Below are positions 26,531-35,805 of a stretch of DNA of 64,000 bases, one piece after another (the first letter of the stretch is position 1; each line of letters opens with the position of its first letter). The notes beneath the pieces were generated by a model. The model saw nothing but the letters and a program-made list of their open reading frames with translations, made no database searches and was not told the origin of the DNA. Position numbers and translations under genes: made by a program. Source of the stretch: Bryobacterales bacterium (GTDB taxonomy: Bacteria > Acidobacteriota > Terriglobia > Bryobacterales > UBA6623); the NCBI GenBank assembly GCA_028819215.1, contig JAPPMG010000096.1, forward strand, positions 377,328 through 441,327. Reading direction: 5' to 3'.

Positions 26531-27556
26531 TCAGTAGCCCAGCAGGCCCTGTGCTCCGCCCGGCGGGTCCAGCTTGAAGTACTCGAATGCCTGGAGAGTG
26601 CCGACGCGTCCGCGATGGGTGCGGTCCAAGAAGCCCAGTTGCATCAGATACGGCTCGTAGACCTCTTCGATGGTGCTGGAATCTTCTCCGACCGAAGCGG
26701 AGAGAGTGTTGAGGCCGACCGGGCCGCCCGAGTACTTTGCCAAGATCGTCTCCATGATCTTGCGGTCAATTTCATCGAGCCCGAGCGGGTCCACTTCCAG
26801 CATATCCAGAGCGGTACAGGCGATCTCTTGGTCGACGCGCCCGTCGGCGCGGACCTCTGAATAGTCGCGAACCCGGCGCAGCAGCCGGTTGGCCACGCGC
26901 GGCGTACCGCGCGCGCGACGCGCGATCTCTTCGGCGGCCTCCTCTTGGATCTCGACCTTGAGCAGTCCTGCCGAGCGGAAGACGATGCGCATCAGATCGA
27001 CCGAATCGTAGGGATTCAGGCGCAGCACAATGCCGAAACGCGAGCGCAGCGGTCCGCTGATCAGCCCCTGGCGCGTGGTGGCGCCGATCGCCGTAAACGG
27101 AGGAATCGGAATCGAATGCATGCGCGCGCCGGGCCCGGTGCCGACGACAAGGTCGACCCGGAAGTCCTCCAGCGCGGAATAGAGCATCTCCTCGATATCG
27201 GGCAGCAGGCGGTGGACCTCGTCGATAAAGAAGACCTGCCGGCCCTGGATGGTGGTGAGCATGCCGGTCAGGTCCAGCTTCTTCTGCAGGACCGGCCCGG
27301 AAGTGTAGTCCGCCCGCACTTCAAGCTCGTTCGCGATGATCGTGGCGAGGGTTGTCTTGCCCAGGCCGGGCGGGCCGTAGAGCAGCACGTGATCGAGTGC
27401 ATCGCCTCGCATGCGTGCCGCCTCGACCGCGATCGAGAGGTTCTCCTTCAGCGTGGTCTGGCCGATGAATTCGTCCAATTTCTGCGGCCGGAGCGTGAGA
27501 TCGGACTGGCGGTCCTCTTCCGAGGCTGCGGGACTGACGATGCGCTTCGTGGCCAT
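26531..27556 (-). CDS. ruvB: Holliday junction branch migration helicase RuvB
   Basis: 341-residue AAA+ motor that drives branch migration with RuvA. It has the N-terminal LRPQKLDEFIGQ, Walker A GPPGLGKTTL, Walker B FIDEVHRL, sensor 1 GATTRQGLISGPLRSRFG (with the Arg finger) and the C-terminal winged helix (EPYLMQLGFLDRTHRGRV). It lies 11 bp after ruvA. No ruvC is in the window. Normal length, no anomalies. Confidence 0.98.
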   Translation of the reverse strand: MATKRIVSPAASEEDRQSDLTLRPQKLDEFIGQTTLKENLSIAVEAARMRGDALDHVLLYGPPGLGKTTLATIIANELEVRADYTSGPVLQKKLDLTGMLTTIQGRQVFFIDEVHRLLPDIEEMLYSALEDFRVDLVVGTGPGARMHSIPIPPFTAIGATTRQGLISGPLRSRFGIVLRLNPYDSVDLMRIVFRSAGLLKVEIQEEAAEEIARRARGTPRVANRLLRRVRDYSEVRADGRVDQEIACTALDMLEVDPLGLDEIDRKIMETILAKYSGGPVGLNTLSASVGEDSSTIEEVYEPYLMQLGFLDRTHRGRVGTLQAFEYFKLDPPGGAQGLLGY

Positions 27557-27567
27557 GTCGACGACCG

Positions 27568-28158
27568 TCAGCGCTTGATCAGCTCCATCGCCTGGCGGAA
27601 AAGCGCCTCGAACTCCGAGGGCGCTCCGTTCTGTCTCGCCTTGCGCACGGCCTTGTTGGCGGCGTCCGCGCTGCAGCCAAGGCTGATCAGAGCTGAAATG
27701 ACGTCTTCCTCGACCGCGCCGGCACCGGAATCGGCGCCATCCTCGCCGGTCACGACTGTCCCCAGTTTATCCTTCAGCTCGAGCACGATCCGCTCGCCGG
27801 TCTTCTTGCCGACTCCCGGGATGCGCACCAGTTTCTTGGAATCTCCGCCTTGGATCGCCGCCAGCAGCTCCGAGGTTGGCATGCCCGACAGCAGCGTCAG
27901 GGCGAGGCGCGGTCCGACCCCGCTGACGTCGATGAACTTCTCGAACAGGCCCCGGTCCCGCACGCTGTGGAAACCGTAGAGCGATATGGTGCCCTCGCGC
28001 ATGTGTGTGTGTACGTGCAACGAGACGTCTTCGCCCAGTTCTCCGACTTGGCTGTAGGTCTCGACCGGGACCGCGACCTCGTAACCCACGCCGCCGACAT
28101 CGACGACGACTCTGCCCGCTTGCTTGTCAGCGATCTTTCCCCGCAAAGACGCAATCAT
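27568..28158 (-). CDS. ruvA: Holliday junction binding protein RuvA
   Basis: 196-residue Holliday-junction recognition subunit. The N-terminal OB domain (MIASLRGKIADKQ..VVVDVGGVGYEV) is followed by two helix-hairpin-helix motifs (GVGPRLALTLLSG; IPGVGKKTGERIVLELKDK) and the C-terminal RuvB-binding helix bundle (ALISLGCSADAANKAVRKA). A TATAAT hexamer on the minus strand at 28176-28171, between tsaE and ruvA, could provide an internal promoter, although no good -35 accompanies it. It is 13 bp from tsaE. Confidence 0.97.
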   Translation of the reverse strand: MIASLRGKIADKQAGRVVVDVGGVGYEVAVPVETYSQVGELGEDVSLHVHTHMREGTISLYGFHSVRDRGLFEKFIDVSGVGPRLALTLLSGMPTSELLAAIQGGDSKKLVRIPGVGKKTGERIVLELKDKLGTVVTGEDGADSGAGAVEEDVISALISLGCSADAANKAVRKARQNGAPSEFEALFRQAMELIKR

Positions 28159-28171
28159 GGCAAGCCAGAAA

Positions 28172-28627
28172 TTATATCGACTGGGACGACCGCCGTTGCC
28201 CTTCGGCGTCGTCGGTGCAGATCTCGATCACGCGGCCATCGTCGCCGTCGTAGTCCAGCCGGACCTCGAGCCTAGCCCCGGGCAGTTCGCTGTCGAAGCG
28301 CTCTCCCCATTCGACCAGCACGATCGCACGCTGTTCCCAGATGTCCTCGAGGCCGAGCGTTTCCAGCTGCGGCACTGTGTCCAAGCGATACAGGTCCAGA
28401 TGGTAGACCTTGGGCTCGCCTTCGTATTCGTGGACAAGCGAAAACGTCGGGCTCAGCACTTCTTCCGGCGGAGCTGCCCCCAGCGCCTGCACGATTCCCT
28501 TGGCCAGCGTGGTCTTGCCCGAGCCTAGATCGCCGATCAGCATGACGACGGCCGGCGGCCTCAGCATGGCGGCGATACGGGCTCCAACCTCGGCTGTCTC
28601 GGAGGCCGAGCGAGTGCGGTAGGTCAC
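28172..28627 (-). CDS. tsaE: tRNA threonylcarbamoyladenosine synthesis ATPase TsaE
   Basis: 151-residue P-loop ATPase required for the t6A37 modification of tRNAs. Walker A is GDLGSGKTTLAKG; also visible are SPTFSLVHEYEG, HLDLYRLD and the VLVEWGERF strand. The GTG start overlaps the upstream stop (GTGA), so translation is coupled to nnr, a very common gene order. An in-frame extension far upstream exists but contains no TsaE sequence. Confidence 0.95.
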   Translation of the reverse strand: MTYRTRSASETAEVGARIAAMLRPPAVVMLIGDLGSGKTTLAKGIVQALGAAPPEEVLSPTFSLVHEYEGEPKVYHLDLYRLDTVPQLETLGLEDIWEQRAIVLVEWGERFDSELPGARLEVRLDYDGDDGRVIEICTDDAEGQRRSSQSI

Positions 28628-30186
28628 GCTCGCACCGTTTCGAATGCGGCCGCGAGATGGCGGGCGATATCGGTGGCGAGCATTCCCTGCTCGCCCAGAC
28701 TCCCCGCGGCCGCTTCGCCCGCAAGTCCGTGCAGATAGACGGCGGCGGCCACTGTGTGCAGGACCGGACGCTGCGGGAACTGCGCCAAGAGGGCGGACAC
28801 CATGCCGGTCAGGATGTCGCCCGATCCGGCCGTGGCCATGCCGGGCGTCCCGGTGGGGTTTACGACCACGTCCCCAGTGGGGGCCGCAATCAGGCTGCGG
28901 TCGCCCTTGAGCACCGCGTAGGAGCCCGTCGCGGCTGCGAGTGCCCTCGCTGCGCCGATCCTGTCCCGCTGGATCTGAGCCGAGGCCCTGTCCAGCAACC
29001 GGCCCATCTCGCCCGGGTGGGGCGTCAGGACGGTCGGGGCGGGTCGCCCCCCCAGGTTGACTCCCTTGACCGCGGCGAGCCCGTCGGCGTCGATTACCAA
29101 GGGCAGGGAGCACTCCTCGGCCACCTTCCGCACCAATGCCTCGTTGGCCTCCGATCGCCCGATCCCGGGGCCGATCGCGACTACCGTCTTGCCCTCGTAC
29201 ATGCGAGCGTCGAGCGAGGCCGGGCCCAGCGTCCCGTCCGCAAGCGCGCCGGCGGGTTCCAGCATGAGTTCCGGAGTTGTCCCGATGATTCCGTCCGCGG
29301 CCCCAGACGGGGCAACCACCGTCACCAAGCCCGCTCCCGCGCGCAACGCCGCTGTGGACGCCATGAGGATGGCCCCCGGCTTGGAAGCGGATCCGCCGAT
29401 GGCCAGCACATGGCCGTAGCTGCCCTTATGCGAGGATCGGTCGCGGGTTGCGGCATACTCGGCGACGTCCGCTGGCTCGTTCAGCAATAGTCGCGGCCCG
29501 GGCAGCGCCTCGATCACGGAATCGGCGGTGCCGATTCTCGCCACGGAGAGGTTCCCGACTCGTTCGCAGGTGGGGCCGATGACCTGGCTGACCTTCGGGG
29601 CTGTGAACGTGACTGTCAGATCCGCCCGCATGGCCGGCCCGGGGATCTCGGAGGAATCACTCCCCAGGCCGGAGGGCATGTCTACCGCCATTACTTTGGC
29701 GCTCCGAAAGCCGGCATTGACATCCCCGATCACCTGCGCTGGCAGCCCCTTGGCGGGCCCGCGCGTACCCGTCCCCAGCATGGCGTCGACCACTACGGTC
29801 GAGTCTCCGACCCGCGGCAGCAGAGCCGCCCAGTCGGCTTCCGAAACGACTGTCTCGGCACGGAAGTCCTGAGCTGCGAGCATGTCCCAATTGGCGCGGG
29901 CGTCCTTCGACAGCGCGGCGCGTTCTGCGAACACGGCCACGGTCAGGTCGAGCCGCGGCCAGATCTGCAGGAGTTGCCTTGCCAGTGCGAGGCCGTCGCC
30001 TCCGTTGTTGCCCTTGCCGCACAGCACGACCGCTTTCTCGGCACCCATGGTGGGAATTTCCTCGCCGAGCTTGCGCGCTACCGCCTGTGCCGCGTTCTCC
30101 ATCAGCACGAGGCTGGGAATTCCGCGCTCCTCGATCGTGGCGCGGTCCGCCGAGCGCATCTCTGCGGCCGTGAGCGCGCGCAGCAT
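28624..30186 (-). CDS. nnr: Bifunctional NAD(P)H-hydrate repair enzyme (epimerase plus ADP-dependent dehydratase)
   Basis: 520 residues that repair hydrated NADH/NADPH. The N-terminal YjeF/NnrE epimerase domain (about 1-215) contains LCGKGNNGGDGLALARQL and VVDAMLGTGTRGPAKG. The C-terminal ribokinase-like dehydratase NnrD (about 225-515) contains GSYGHVLAIGGSASKPGA, ALRAGAGLVTV, LTPHPGEMGRL and GTPGMATAGSGDILTGM. The start overlaps the upstream channel gene stop by 1 bp (ATGA form), and the stop overlaps the tsaE start. Also written nnrE/nnrD. Confidence 0.96.
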   Translation of the reverse strand: MLRALTAAEMRSADRATIEERGIPSLVLMENAAQAVARKLGEEIPTMGAEKAVVLCGKGNNGGDGLALARQLLQIWPRLDLTVAVFAERAALSKDARANWDMLAAQDFRAETVVSEADWAALLPRVGDSTVVVDAMLGTGTRGPAKGLPAQVIGDVNAGFRSAKVMAVDMPSGLGSDSSEIPGPAMRADLTVTFTAPKVSQVIGPTCERVGNLSVARIGTADSVIEALPGPRLLLNEPADVAEYAATRDRSSHKGSYGHVLAIGGSASKPGAILMASTAALRAGAGLVTVVAPSGAADGIIGTTPELMLEPAGALADGTLGPASLDARMYEGKTVVAIGPGIGRSEANEALVRKVAEECSLPLVIDADGLAAVKGVNLGGRPAPTVLTPHPGEMGRLLDRASAQIQRDRIGAARALAAATGSYAVLKGDRSLIAAPTGDVVVNPTGTPGMATAGSGDILTGMVSALLAQFPQRPVLHTVAAAVYLHGLAGEAAAGSLGEQGMLATDIARHLAAAFETVRA

Positions 30187-31208
30187 CAGGCGCCCTTTCG
30201 CAGCTGCAACCTGTCTAGGGTCGTCTTCCGGGCCATGATGACCAGCACGTCGCCCTCGCGCAGGCGAGTGTCTTGGGAGGGGTTAAATTGCATCTCCGCG
30301 TCGTGCCGGGACAGAGCAAGCACGATCACATCGAGATTGTCAGCGAATCCGGCTTCGGCTAGGGTCTGGCCCAGCCAGCGGCTGCTGGGAGCGATCGAGA
30401 GTTCTCCCAACTCGAGTTCCGCCCCGGACTCCTCCATGGACCCGGAAACATCTAAGAAATCAGCAGCGTGCGGTCTTGAAAGGCCGTGTGCCAGCCGGTA
30501 GCCCGCGAAGGCGTATGGCATGACGACGTCGTTGGCGCCGGCTTGCAGCAGGCGCTTCTTCGCGTCCAGCGACGAGGCGCGGGCAACGATCCGCAGCTCG
30601 GGATTGAGCACGCGGGCCGAGAGCGTGATGTAGACGTTGTCGGCGTCGCTGGACAAGGCTGCTACCAAGCCCTTGGCTTGTCGCGTGCCAGCATTGTCCA
30701 GCGTTTCTTGCAGCGTCGCGTCCTCGACCAAGACAGGCACTTCGATATCGCGCCCGTGCGGTTCCTCCGGCCCAGCCTTGTCGATAGCTACGACGGTCCG
30801 CTTTTCCAGCACCAGTTGCCGGACCACGCCTCGGCCCACGCGGCCCAAGCCGCAAACGATGTAGTGGCCTGAGAACTTCTTGAGCATGCGTCTCAATGCT
30901 ACCTGTTGGAACCGGTCGAGAATCTCGAGCCGGATCAAGGCGTCGACCAGCATGCCGACAGCTACGAAGATAACGCTAAACCCGGTAATGATCAGGATCG
31001 CGTTGAAGTAGCGTCCGTACTGGCTGAGTTCTATTGTCTCCTCGTACCCGATCGTGGTCAGAGTCACGAGCGTCATATAGAAGCTGTCGAACCAGCTCTG
31101 GCCCTCGATCAGGCGGAAGCCTACGGTGCCGCCGACCAGCGCGCTGCTCGTGACGGCGATCAGTATCTTGATCCCGGTAGCCGGGGATTGCTGCCATCGG
31201 ATCGCCAT
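30186..31208 (-). CDS. Two-span potassium channel with RCK (TrkA-N/TrkA-C) domains
   Basis: 340 residues. Two membrane helices flank a pore loop with selectivity-filter sequence TTIGYEE, where canonical channels have T-x-G-Y-G-D. Next come a TrkA-N/RCK Rossmann domain (YIVCGLGRVGRGVVRQL, acidic second strand VVAIDKAG) and a TrkA-C domain (ELSIAPSSRWLGQTLAEA ... LREGDVLVIM). It is an MthK-like ligand-gated K+ channel or close relative. Start and stop both overlap neighbours in ATGA form, so it is part of the phosphatase-channel-nnr-tsaE block. Ion selectivity with the Glu variant is not certain. Confidence 0.88.
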   Translation of the reverse strand: MAIRWQQSPATGIKILIAVTSSALVGGTVGFRLIEGQSWFDSFYMTLVTLTTIGYEETIELSQYGRYFNAILIITGFSVIFVAVGMLVDALIRLEILDRFQQVALRRMLKKFSGHYIVCGLGRVGRGVVRQLVLEKRTVVAIDKAGPEEPHGRDIEVPVLVEDATLQETLDNAGTRQAKGLVAALSSDADNVYITLSARVLNPELRIVARASSLDAKKRLLQAGANDVVMPYAFAGYRLAHGLSRPHAADFLDVSGSMEESGAELELGELSIAPSSRWLGQTLAEAGFADNLDVIVLALSRHDAEMQFNPSQDTRLREGDVLVIMARKTTLDRLQLRKGA

Positions 31209-33175
31209 CAGCGCCTCCGCGCAACGAGCATCGTCATGTCGTCTTGCAGGGTCGAGTCACCGGTCCAGCGGACCACATCGTCCATTACGTCTTCGATCAC
31301 GGACTGCAGCGCTTGGTCGGCGCGATGCCTGACGGCGCGGCGCAGCCGCTCTTCGCCGTACTCCTCGCCCTGTGCGTTTTCCGGCTCGGTTACGCCATCG
31401 GTGTAGGCCACCAAGATGTCGCCGCTCTTGAGAGCGACGCTCGAAGCGGAGTATTCTGCGTGCGGAAACGCGCCCACGATCATGCCGTTGATCTCCAGTC
31501 TGCTGATCTCGCCGTCGCGCAGCAGCAGCGGCGGCAGGTGCCCGGCGTTGGAATAGGTCAATCTGCCGCTCTCCGGATCGTAGGCCCCGAAGAACAGCGT
31601 TGAGAACTTCTCCGGCGCGGTTCCCTCGCACAATTGTAGATTGGCTCGCTCGACTACAAGGCTGGCTGCCCGCTCCAAGCCCTGCGAGCCGCCGGAGCTC
31701 AGCAGGGAGACCTGCGTGCGCAGGATCGAATGCAGCGAGGCCATCACCAGCGCTGCCGAAATGCCCTTGCCGGAGACGTCGCCAAAGCTGATCGCCAGTC
31801 TGCCGTCATCGAGATGCACGTAGTCAAAGAAGTCTCCTGACACGGCGCGCGCGGGGCGGCACACGCCCAGCACTTCGAGGCCGCCAATGTCTGGCGCGCT
31901 CGCCGGGAAGAGTCTGCTCTGGACTTCGCGGGCGATCTCCAGCTCCGCCTCAAGTTGCTGGCGCCGCTTGGAATCTTCCATGAGGCGTTCCAGCGACGCG
32001 GTCATGGCGTTGAACGAGCGCGACAAGTCGCTGATCTGGTCGGTTCCGCGAACGTCGATCTTGTAGGCGAAGTCGCCGCGGTTGACGTGGGTCGTGCCGA
32101 CGTAGAGATCGTTCACCGCGCGCGTGAGGGTGCGGGTCAGCGAGACCGCGACGAAGAGCGACAGCAGGAGATTGCCGACGAACAACGCTCCGAGGGCAAT
32201 GCCTAGGAACGCGAACACCCCGAAGGTCATCTCGGTTTCTTGCGAGAAGATCCTCTGCCACAGCGCCGATGGTCGGGTCCGGAGCAAGAACGTGACTGAC
32301 CGGGCCTGCTCTGAATCCGGGTCGACGACGACCGTTTGGACCGGCCAGTTGATCTGCCAGTCGAGCGCATTCGCAGGCGGCGGAATGCCCCCGCCGAGCG
32401 GCACGGCTCGACCCACCGCGGAGGACGGCCGGGGATCCTCTCGTGCCGCGTCCGCCCGCTGCGGGAGTTCCAAGATCCCGAGGCCGGGGAGCATGCTGCT
32501 CAAGGTCGCAGATCTCACTTCGACGACTGCGATCACGCGTTCGGATGGGGATCCCCCTTGGGCTACTGCCGCGAGGAAGAATCTGCCGTCATTGCGGACC
32601 AAGCCCCCGTCTTCGGGCAGCTGCGTCGGCAGCACGCCCGACAGTGAGCCTTCGGGGAACGATTCCGTGGTGCCGTCGAGTTCGGCTTGCAGCATGAGGC
32701 CGGGAATCTGGCGGGCCGCTTGGGCGTGGAACCGGCTCAGATATGCAGGCCTTTCGCTCGGCGGCAGCTCACGCAGCTGCCACAAGAGCGGGGACGCTAT
32801 GGCTTCCATGCGAGAAGACTGGCGCAAGAACTCTACGGTGACCAAGTGCGCGGTCACCGGGCCCAGCAGGACGATGATCCCCCATGCCACGACCAGTGCG
32901 CCCAGCGAGATCGGCAGGGCGCCGACGAAGAAGAAGACCGCGATCATGCGGTGGCGCACGCGCCACAGCAGCTTGCGCGTCAGCCACCGCCCCAGTGTCA
33001 TCAGGCGGTAGACCACCAACAGGCCGCCCGACAGCATCAGCAGCGCTTGCACCAATCGCAGGTAGGGCTCGAGTGCGGAGACGAACGACTGCAGCAGCCA
33101 AAGCGCAGCCATCACGACCGCCAGCAAGATCAGGACGGTGTCGGTCCTGCTCGGCCTGAAACGGGGAGGGGCCAT
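31208..33175 (-). CDS. Membrane SpoIIE-type protein serine phosphatase with HAMP domain
   Basis: 655 residues from ATG 33175 (a TTG one codon upstream is possible). N-terminal membrane helices (residues 10-110) precede an extracytoplasmic sensor region (about 120-325), another span (FGVFAFLGIALGALFVGNLLL), a HAMP-like linker (SLTRTLTRAVNDLYVGTTHVNRGDF) and a PP2C/SpoIIE domain. The domain carries SGDFFDY, ISFGDVSGKGISAALVMA, YTDGVTEPEN and DDMTMLVARR, supplying the metal-binding Asp residues. It resembles RsbU/RsbP regulators that dephosphorylate anti-anti-sigma factors, but no STAS or RsbW gene is adjacent. It is the probable first gene of the operon. Confidence 0.92.
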   Translation of the reverse strand: MAPPRFRPSRTDTVLILLAVVMAALWLLQSFVSALEPYLRLVQALLMLSGGLLVVYRLMTLGRWLTRKLLWRVRHRMIAVFFFVGALPISLGALVVAWGIIVLLGPVTAHLVTVEFLRQSSRMEAIASPLLWQLRELPPSERPAYLSRFHAQAARQIPGLMLQAELDGTTESFPEGSLSGVLPTQLPEDGGLVRNDGRFFLAAVAQGGSPSERVIAVVEVRSATLSSMLPGLGILELPQRADAAREDPRPSSAVGRAVPLGGGIPPPANALDWQINWPVQTVVVDPDSEQARSVTFLLRTRPSALWQRIFSQETEMTFGVFAFLGIALGALFVGNLLLSLFVAVSLTRTLTRAVNDLYVGTTHVNRGDFAYKIDVRGTDQISDLSRSFNAMTASLERLMEDSKRRQQLEAELEIAREVQSRLFPASAPDIGGLEVLGVCRPARAVSGDFFDYVHLDDGRLAISFGDVSGKGISAALVMASLHSILRTQVSLLSSGGSQGLERAASLVVERANLQLCEGTAPEKFSTLFFGAYDPESGRLTYSNAGHLPPLLLRDGEISRLEINGMIVGAFPHAEYSASSVALKSGDILVAYTDGVTEPENAQGEEYGEERLRRAVRHRADQALQSVIEDVMDDVVRWTGDSTLQDDMTMLVARRR

Positions 33176-33275
33176 CAAGTCTCACCATTCTAGGTGGAGC
33201 ACCCCGAACCCCTGGCGACGACGGGCTCTCGGATGGAGGCGACGAGTTCGGCGAGGCAGTACACTCTATTTAGCT

Positions 33276-34592
33276 ATGGCGCGGTTGCTAAGCCAGCTGG
33301 TGTCGGCCCTGTCGGCCCATGGCGTCGCAGTGCTCATTTCGCTCGTCACGGTCAGTGCAGCTGCGCAAGGAGCGAACCGAGTGATGGTGATCGAGCTGGA
33401 CACGATCGTGCATCCCCTTACGGGCGAAATCGTTGCCGATGGCCTGCGCGAGGCTGAATCGTCGAGCGACCAAGCCGTGGTGTTGCGGCTCAACACGCCG
33501 GGCGGGATGCTGCAAACGACGAACGAGATCGTCCAGACCATCCTCGCTTCGCCGGTTCCGGTCATCACCTACGTCTCGCCCAGCGGCGGCCATGCGGCTT
33601 CGGCAGGCTTCATCATCCTTGTCTCGGCGGACGTGGCCGCAATGGCCCCGGGCACGAACACGGGAGCGGCACATCCCGTCTTGGCTCTCGGCGGCGAGTT
33701 GAAGGGCACGATGAAGGAGAAAGTCGAGAACGACACTGCGGCGTCTTTGCGGGCCGTCACCGACAAGCGCGGGCGAAATAGCGAGCTGGCCCAGAAGGCG
33801 GTGTTGGAGAGCGCCTCCTTTACCGAAGAGGACGCGCTGGAGTCCAACCTCATCGATGTCGTCGCAAAGGACATCGACGACCTGCTCGCCCAGATTGACG
33901 GGCGCACGATCGTCCGCTTTGACGGCAGCGAGCACACGCTGGCCCTGGCGGGGGCCGAGACCTACGCGTTCGTGCCGAATCTGCGCCAGCGCACGCTGCT
34001 CCCGTTCGTGGATCCGAGCTTGGCCTTGCTGATTCTGGCGCTCGGCGCAGCCGGAGTGTACATCGAGTTTACGAATCCAGGCCTGGTGTTTCCCGGTGTT
34101 GCTGGCGGGATTCTCCTGATCTTGGGGCTGATGGCCCTCTCGCTGCTGCCCATCAACATCGCCGGCGTTGCCCTGACCGTGTTGGCATTGGGGCTGTTCG
34201 TGCTCGAGGCGTTCACTCCGACCAACGGGATCCTCGCCACGGGTGGCATCATCGCCATGGTTCTGGGATTGGTGATCCTCGTTGACACCGACGTGCCCGA
34301 ACTGCAGGTCGGATGGTTCTCCGCGGTCGGCATCACCCTCCCGTTCGCCGCAATCAGCGTATTCCTGCTGCAGCTCGCGATCCGCTCGTTCCGGCTCAAG
34401 TCCGCGACCGGCAGCGAAGCGATGGTAGGCGAGGTCGGCGAAGTGCGCGCTACCCTGGATCCGGAAGGCAAGGTGTTCGTCCACGGCGAACTCTGGAACG
34501 CCCGCGCGGCATCGAGCATTGCTGCGGGCCAGAGTGTTCGCGTGATCGCAGTGGACGGCATGTATCTCGAGGTCGAACCGAATCAGAGCTGA
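33276..34592 (+). CDS. NfeD-family membrane serine protease (full-length, ClpP-like N-terminus)
   Basis: 438 residues. A signal segment (LVSALSAHGVAVLISLVTVSAAAQG) is followed by a ClpP-like S49-type protease domain with nucleophile motif SPSGGHAASAG and a downstream Lys in MKEKVENDTAASLR, matching the Ser-Lys dyad of archaeal 1510-N. Then come about four or five membrane spans and the NfeD OB-fold tail (GEVGEVRATLDPEGKVFVHGELWNA). It is 131 bp upstream of the slipin gene; this pairing is a well-known conserved module in which NfeD cleaves stomatin-type proteins. The upstream start at 33138 is rejected because it is antisense to the phosphatase gene and lacks a signal peptide. Confidence 0.92.
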   Translation: MARLLSQLVSALSAHGVAVLISLVTVSAAAQGANRVMVIELDTIVHPLTGEIVADGLREAESSSDQAVVLRLNTPGGMLQTTNEIVQTILASPVPVITYVSPSGGHAASAGFIILVSADVAAMAPGTNTGAAHPVLALGGELKGTMKEKVENDTAASLRAVTDKRGRNSELAQKAVLESASFTEEDALESNLIDVVAKDIDDLLAQIDGRTIVRFDGSEHTLALAGAETYAFVPNLRQRTLLPFVDPSLALLILALGAAGVYIEFTNPGLVFPGVAGGILLILGLMALSLLPINIAGVALTVLALGLFVLEAFTPTNGILATGGIIAMVLGLVILVDTDVPELQVGWFSAVGITLPFAAISVFLLQLAIRSFRLKSATGSEAMVGEVGEVRATLDPEGKVFVHGELWNARAASSIAAGQSVRVIAVDGMYLEVEPNQS

Positions 34593-34723
34593 GGCAGTCG
34601 CGCGCAGCAACTCGATCGGCACCGGCTTGAGCAAGCGCTGCGTTGCCTTGCTAGCGACCGCCTAGTATCCTCAGAGCATGCCGTCGGCCCCGGATTTCGG
34701 CCCGCGGCGCCAAGGAGACTCGC

Positions 34724-35500
34724 ATGAATATCACCCTGTTCCTGATAGGAATCGTCGCGCTGTACTTGATTAACTGCATCAAGATACTGGCTGAATACGA
34801 GCGTGGCGTCATCTTTCGGCTCGGACGCCTCCTGCCTCAGCCCAAGGGGCCCGGGATCATCTTCGTGTTCCGCCCCTTGGATCGGATGGTGCGCATTCCC
34901 CTGCGAGTGGAAACTCTGGAGGTGCCGTCCCAGGACGTGGTGACGCGTGACAACGTCACGGTCAAAGTGAGTGCAGTCGTCTTCTTCCGAGTTATGGATC
35001 CCACCAAGGCTGTGGTGGAGGTGGCGCACTACATTCACGCCACTTCGCAGCTGGCGCAGACGCGCCTTCGCTCGGTCTTGGGCGAAGCCGAGTTGGACGA
35101 GTTGCTGAGCCAGCGGGAAAAGCTCAATGCACGCTTGCAGTCGACCTTGGACGAGCAGACCGGCACGTGGGGCATCAAGGTTCAAGCGGTGGAGGTCAAG
35201 CATGTCGACCTGCCGGAGCAGATGATTCGAGCGATCGCGCGGCAGGCCGAAGCCGAGCGCGAGCGCCGCGCCAAGGTCATCCATGCGGACGGCGAGTTGC
35301 AGGCCGCCGCCAAGCTGACCGAAGCCGCTGGCAAGCTCAGCGACCAGCCAGCCTCGATCACTCTAAGGTACCTGCAGACCCTGAATGAGATCGGTACCGA
35401 GAAGAACACCACCATCGTGCTGCCGCTTCCCGTAGACCTATTCCACGGCTTGGCCAAGTGGACCGCCAGAATGGGCAACGGCGATGACCAGCCCCGCTGA
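34724..35500 (+). CDS. Slipin / stomatin-like SPFH (band 7) membrane protein
   Basis: 258 residues. One N-terminal membrane segment (residues 3-20) precedes the SPFH domain: YERGVIFRLGRLLPQPKGPGIIFVFRPLDRMVRI, DNVTVKVSAVVFFRV and LAQTRLRSVLGEAELDELLSQREKLN. The coiled-coil RQAEAERERRAKVIHADGE and a C-terminal hydrophobic patch (KNTTIVLPLPVDLFHGL) like the NfeD-protease target site of stomatins follow. ATG 34724 has a good ribosome-binding site (AAGGAG 34711-34716). It is partner of the upstream nfeD and thought to organise membrane microdomains. Confidence 0.95.
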   Translation: MNITLFLIGIVALYLINCIKILAEYERGVIFRLGRLLPQPKGPGIIFVFRPLDRMVRIPLRVETLEVPSQDVVTRDNVTVKVSAVVFFRVMDPTKAVVEVAHYIHATSQLAQTRLRSVLGEAELDELLSQREKLNARLQSTLDEQTGTWGIKVQAVEVKHVDLPEQMIRAIARQAEAERERRAKVIHADGELQAAAKLTEAAGKLSDQPASITLRYLQTLNEIGTEKNTTIVLPLPVDLFHGLAKWTARMGNGDDQPR

Positions 35501-35553
35501 GCGGAGACCAACACCGAGGGACTTCAGATAGCTTCGGCGCCCTAGGCGTTCGG

Positions 35554-35587
35554 GCGGCAGGGTCGTGCCAGGGCGGAACCCTGCCGC
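35554..35587 (+). terminator. 10-bp-stem hairpin after the slipin gene
   Basis: GCGGCAGGGT (35554-35563) pairs with ACCCTGCCGC (35578-35587) around a 14-base loop. It is followed by CTTCCCC rather than a T-run, so a Rho-independent terminator is only possible. The rest of 35501-35805 contains no supported gene, and its last part is AT-richer and holds the SPOR-gene promoter candidate. Confidence 0.4.
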
Positions 35588-35794
35588 TTCCCCGACCGAT
35601 CGGGCCGCTCCTCGCGACGGCTGAGCGAGTCGCAGGGCACCTTGAGACCAGCCGGGCTGCGGAGCTGAAGCGCTCCGATCCAGGCGTCACGGCGGGAAGG
35701 CTTGTCGCGGGACTTGTGCACCTCCGGCTGCGTCACGGACTGGAGGTGTTGGTCCGCTTTGGCACAAATTCGACCAAAATGTTTTGGAATTCGC

Positions 35795-35800
35795 TACAAT
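35795..35800 (+). promoter_or_regulatory. Candidate -10 element before the SPOR-domain gene (leaderless pattern)
   Basis: TACAAT ends five bases before ATG 35806, with no Shine-Dalgarno between. Confidence 0.4.
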
Positions 35801-35805
35801 TGAGC

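Noticed and set aside
33288..34634. 448-codon open frame on the minus strand opposite nfeD
   Set aside because: His/Arg/Gln-rich translation without motifs, exactly antisense to a well-recognised protease.
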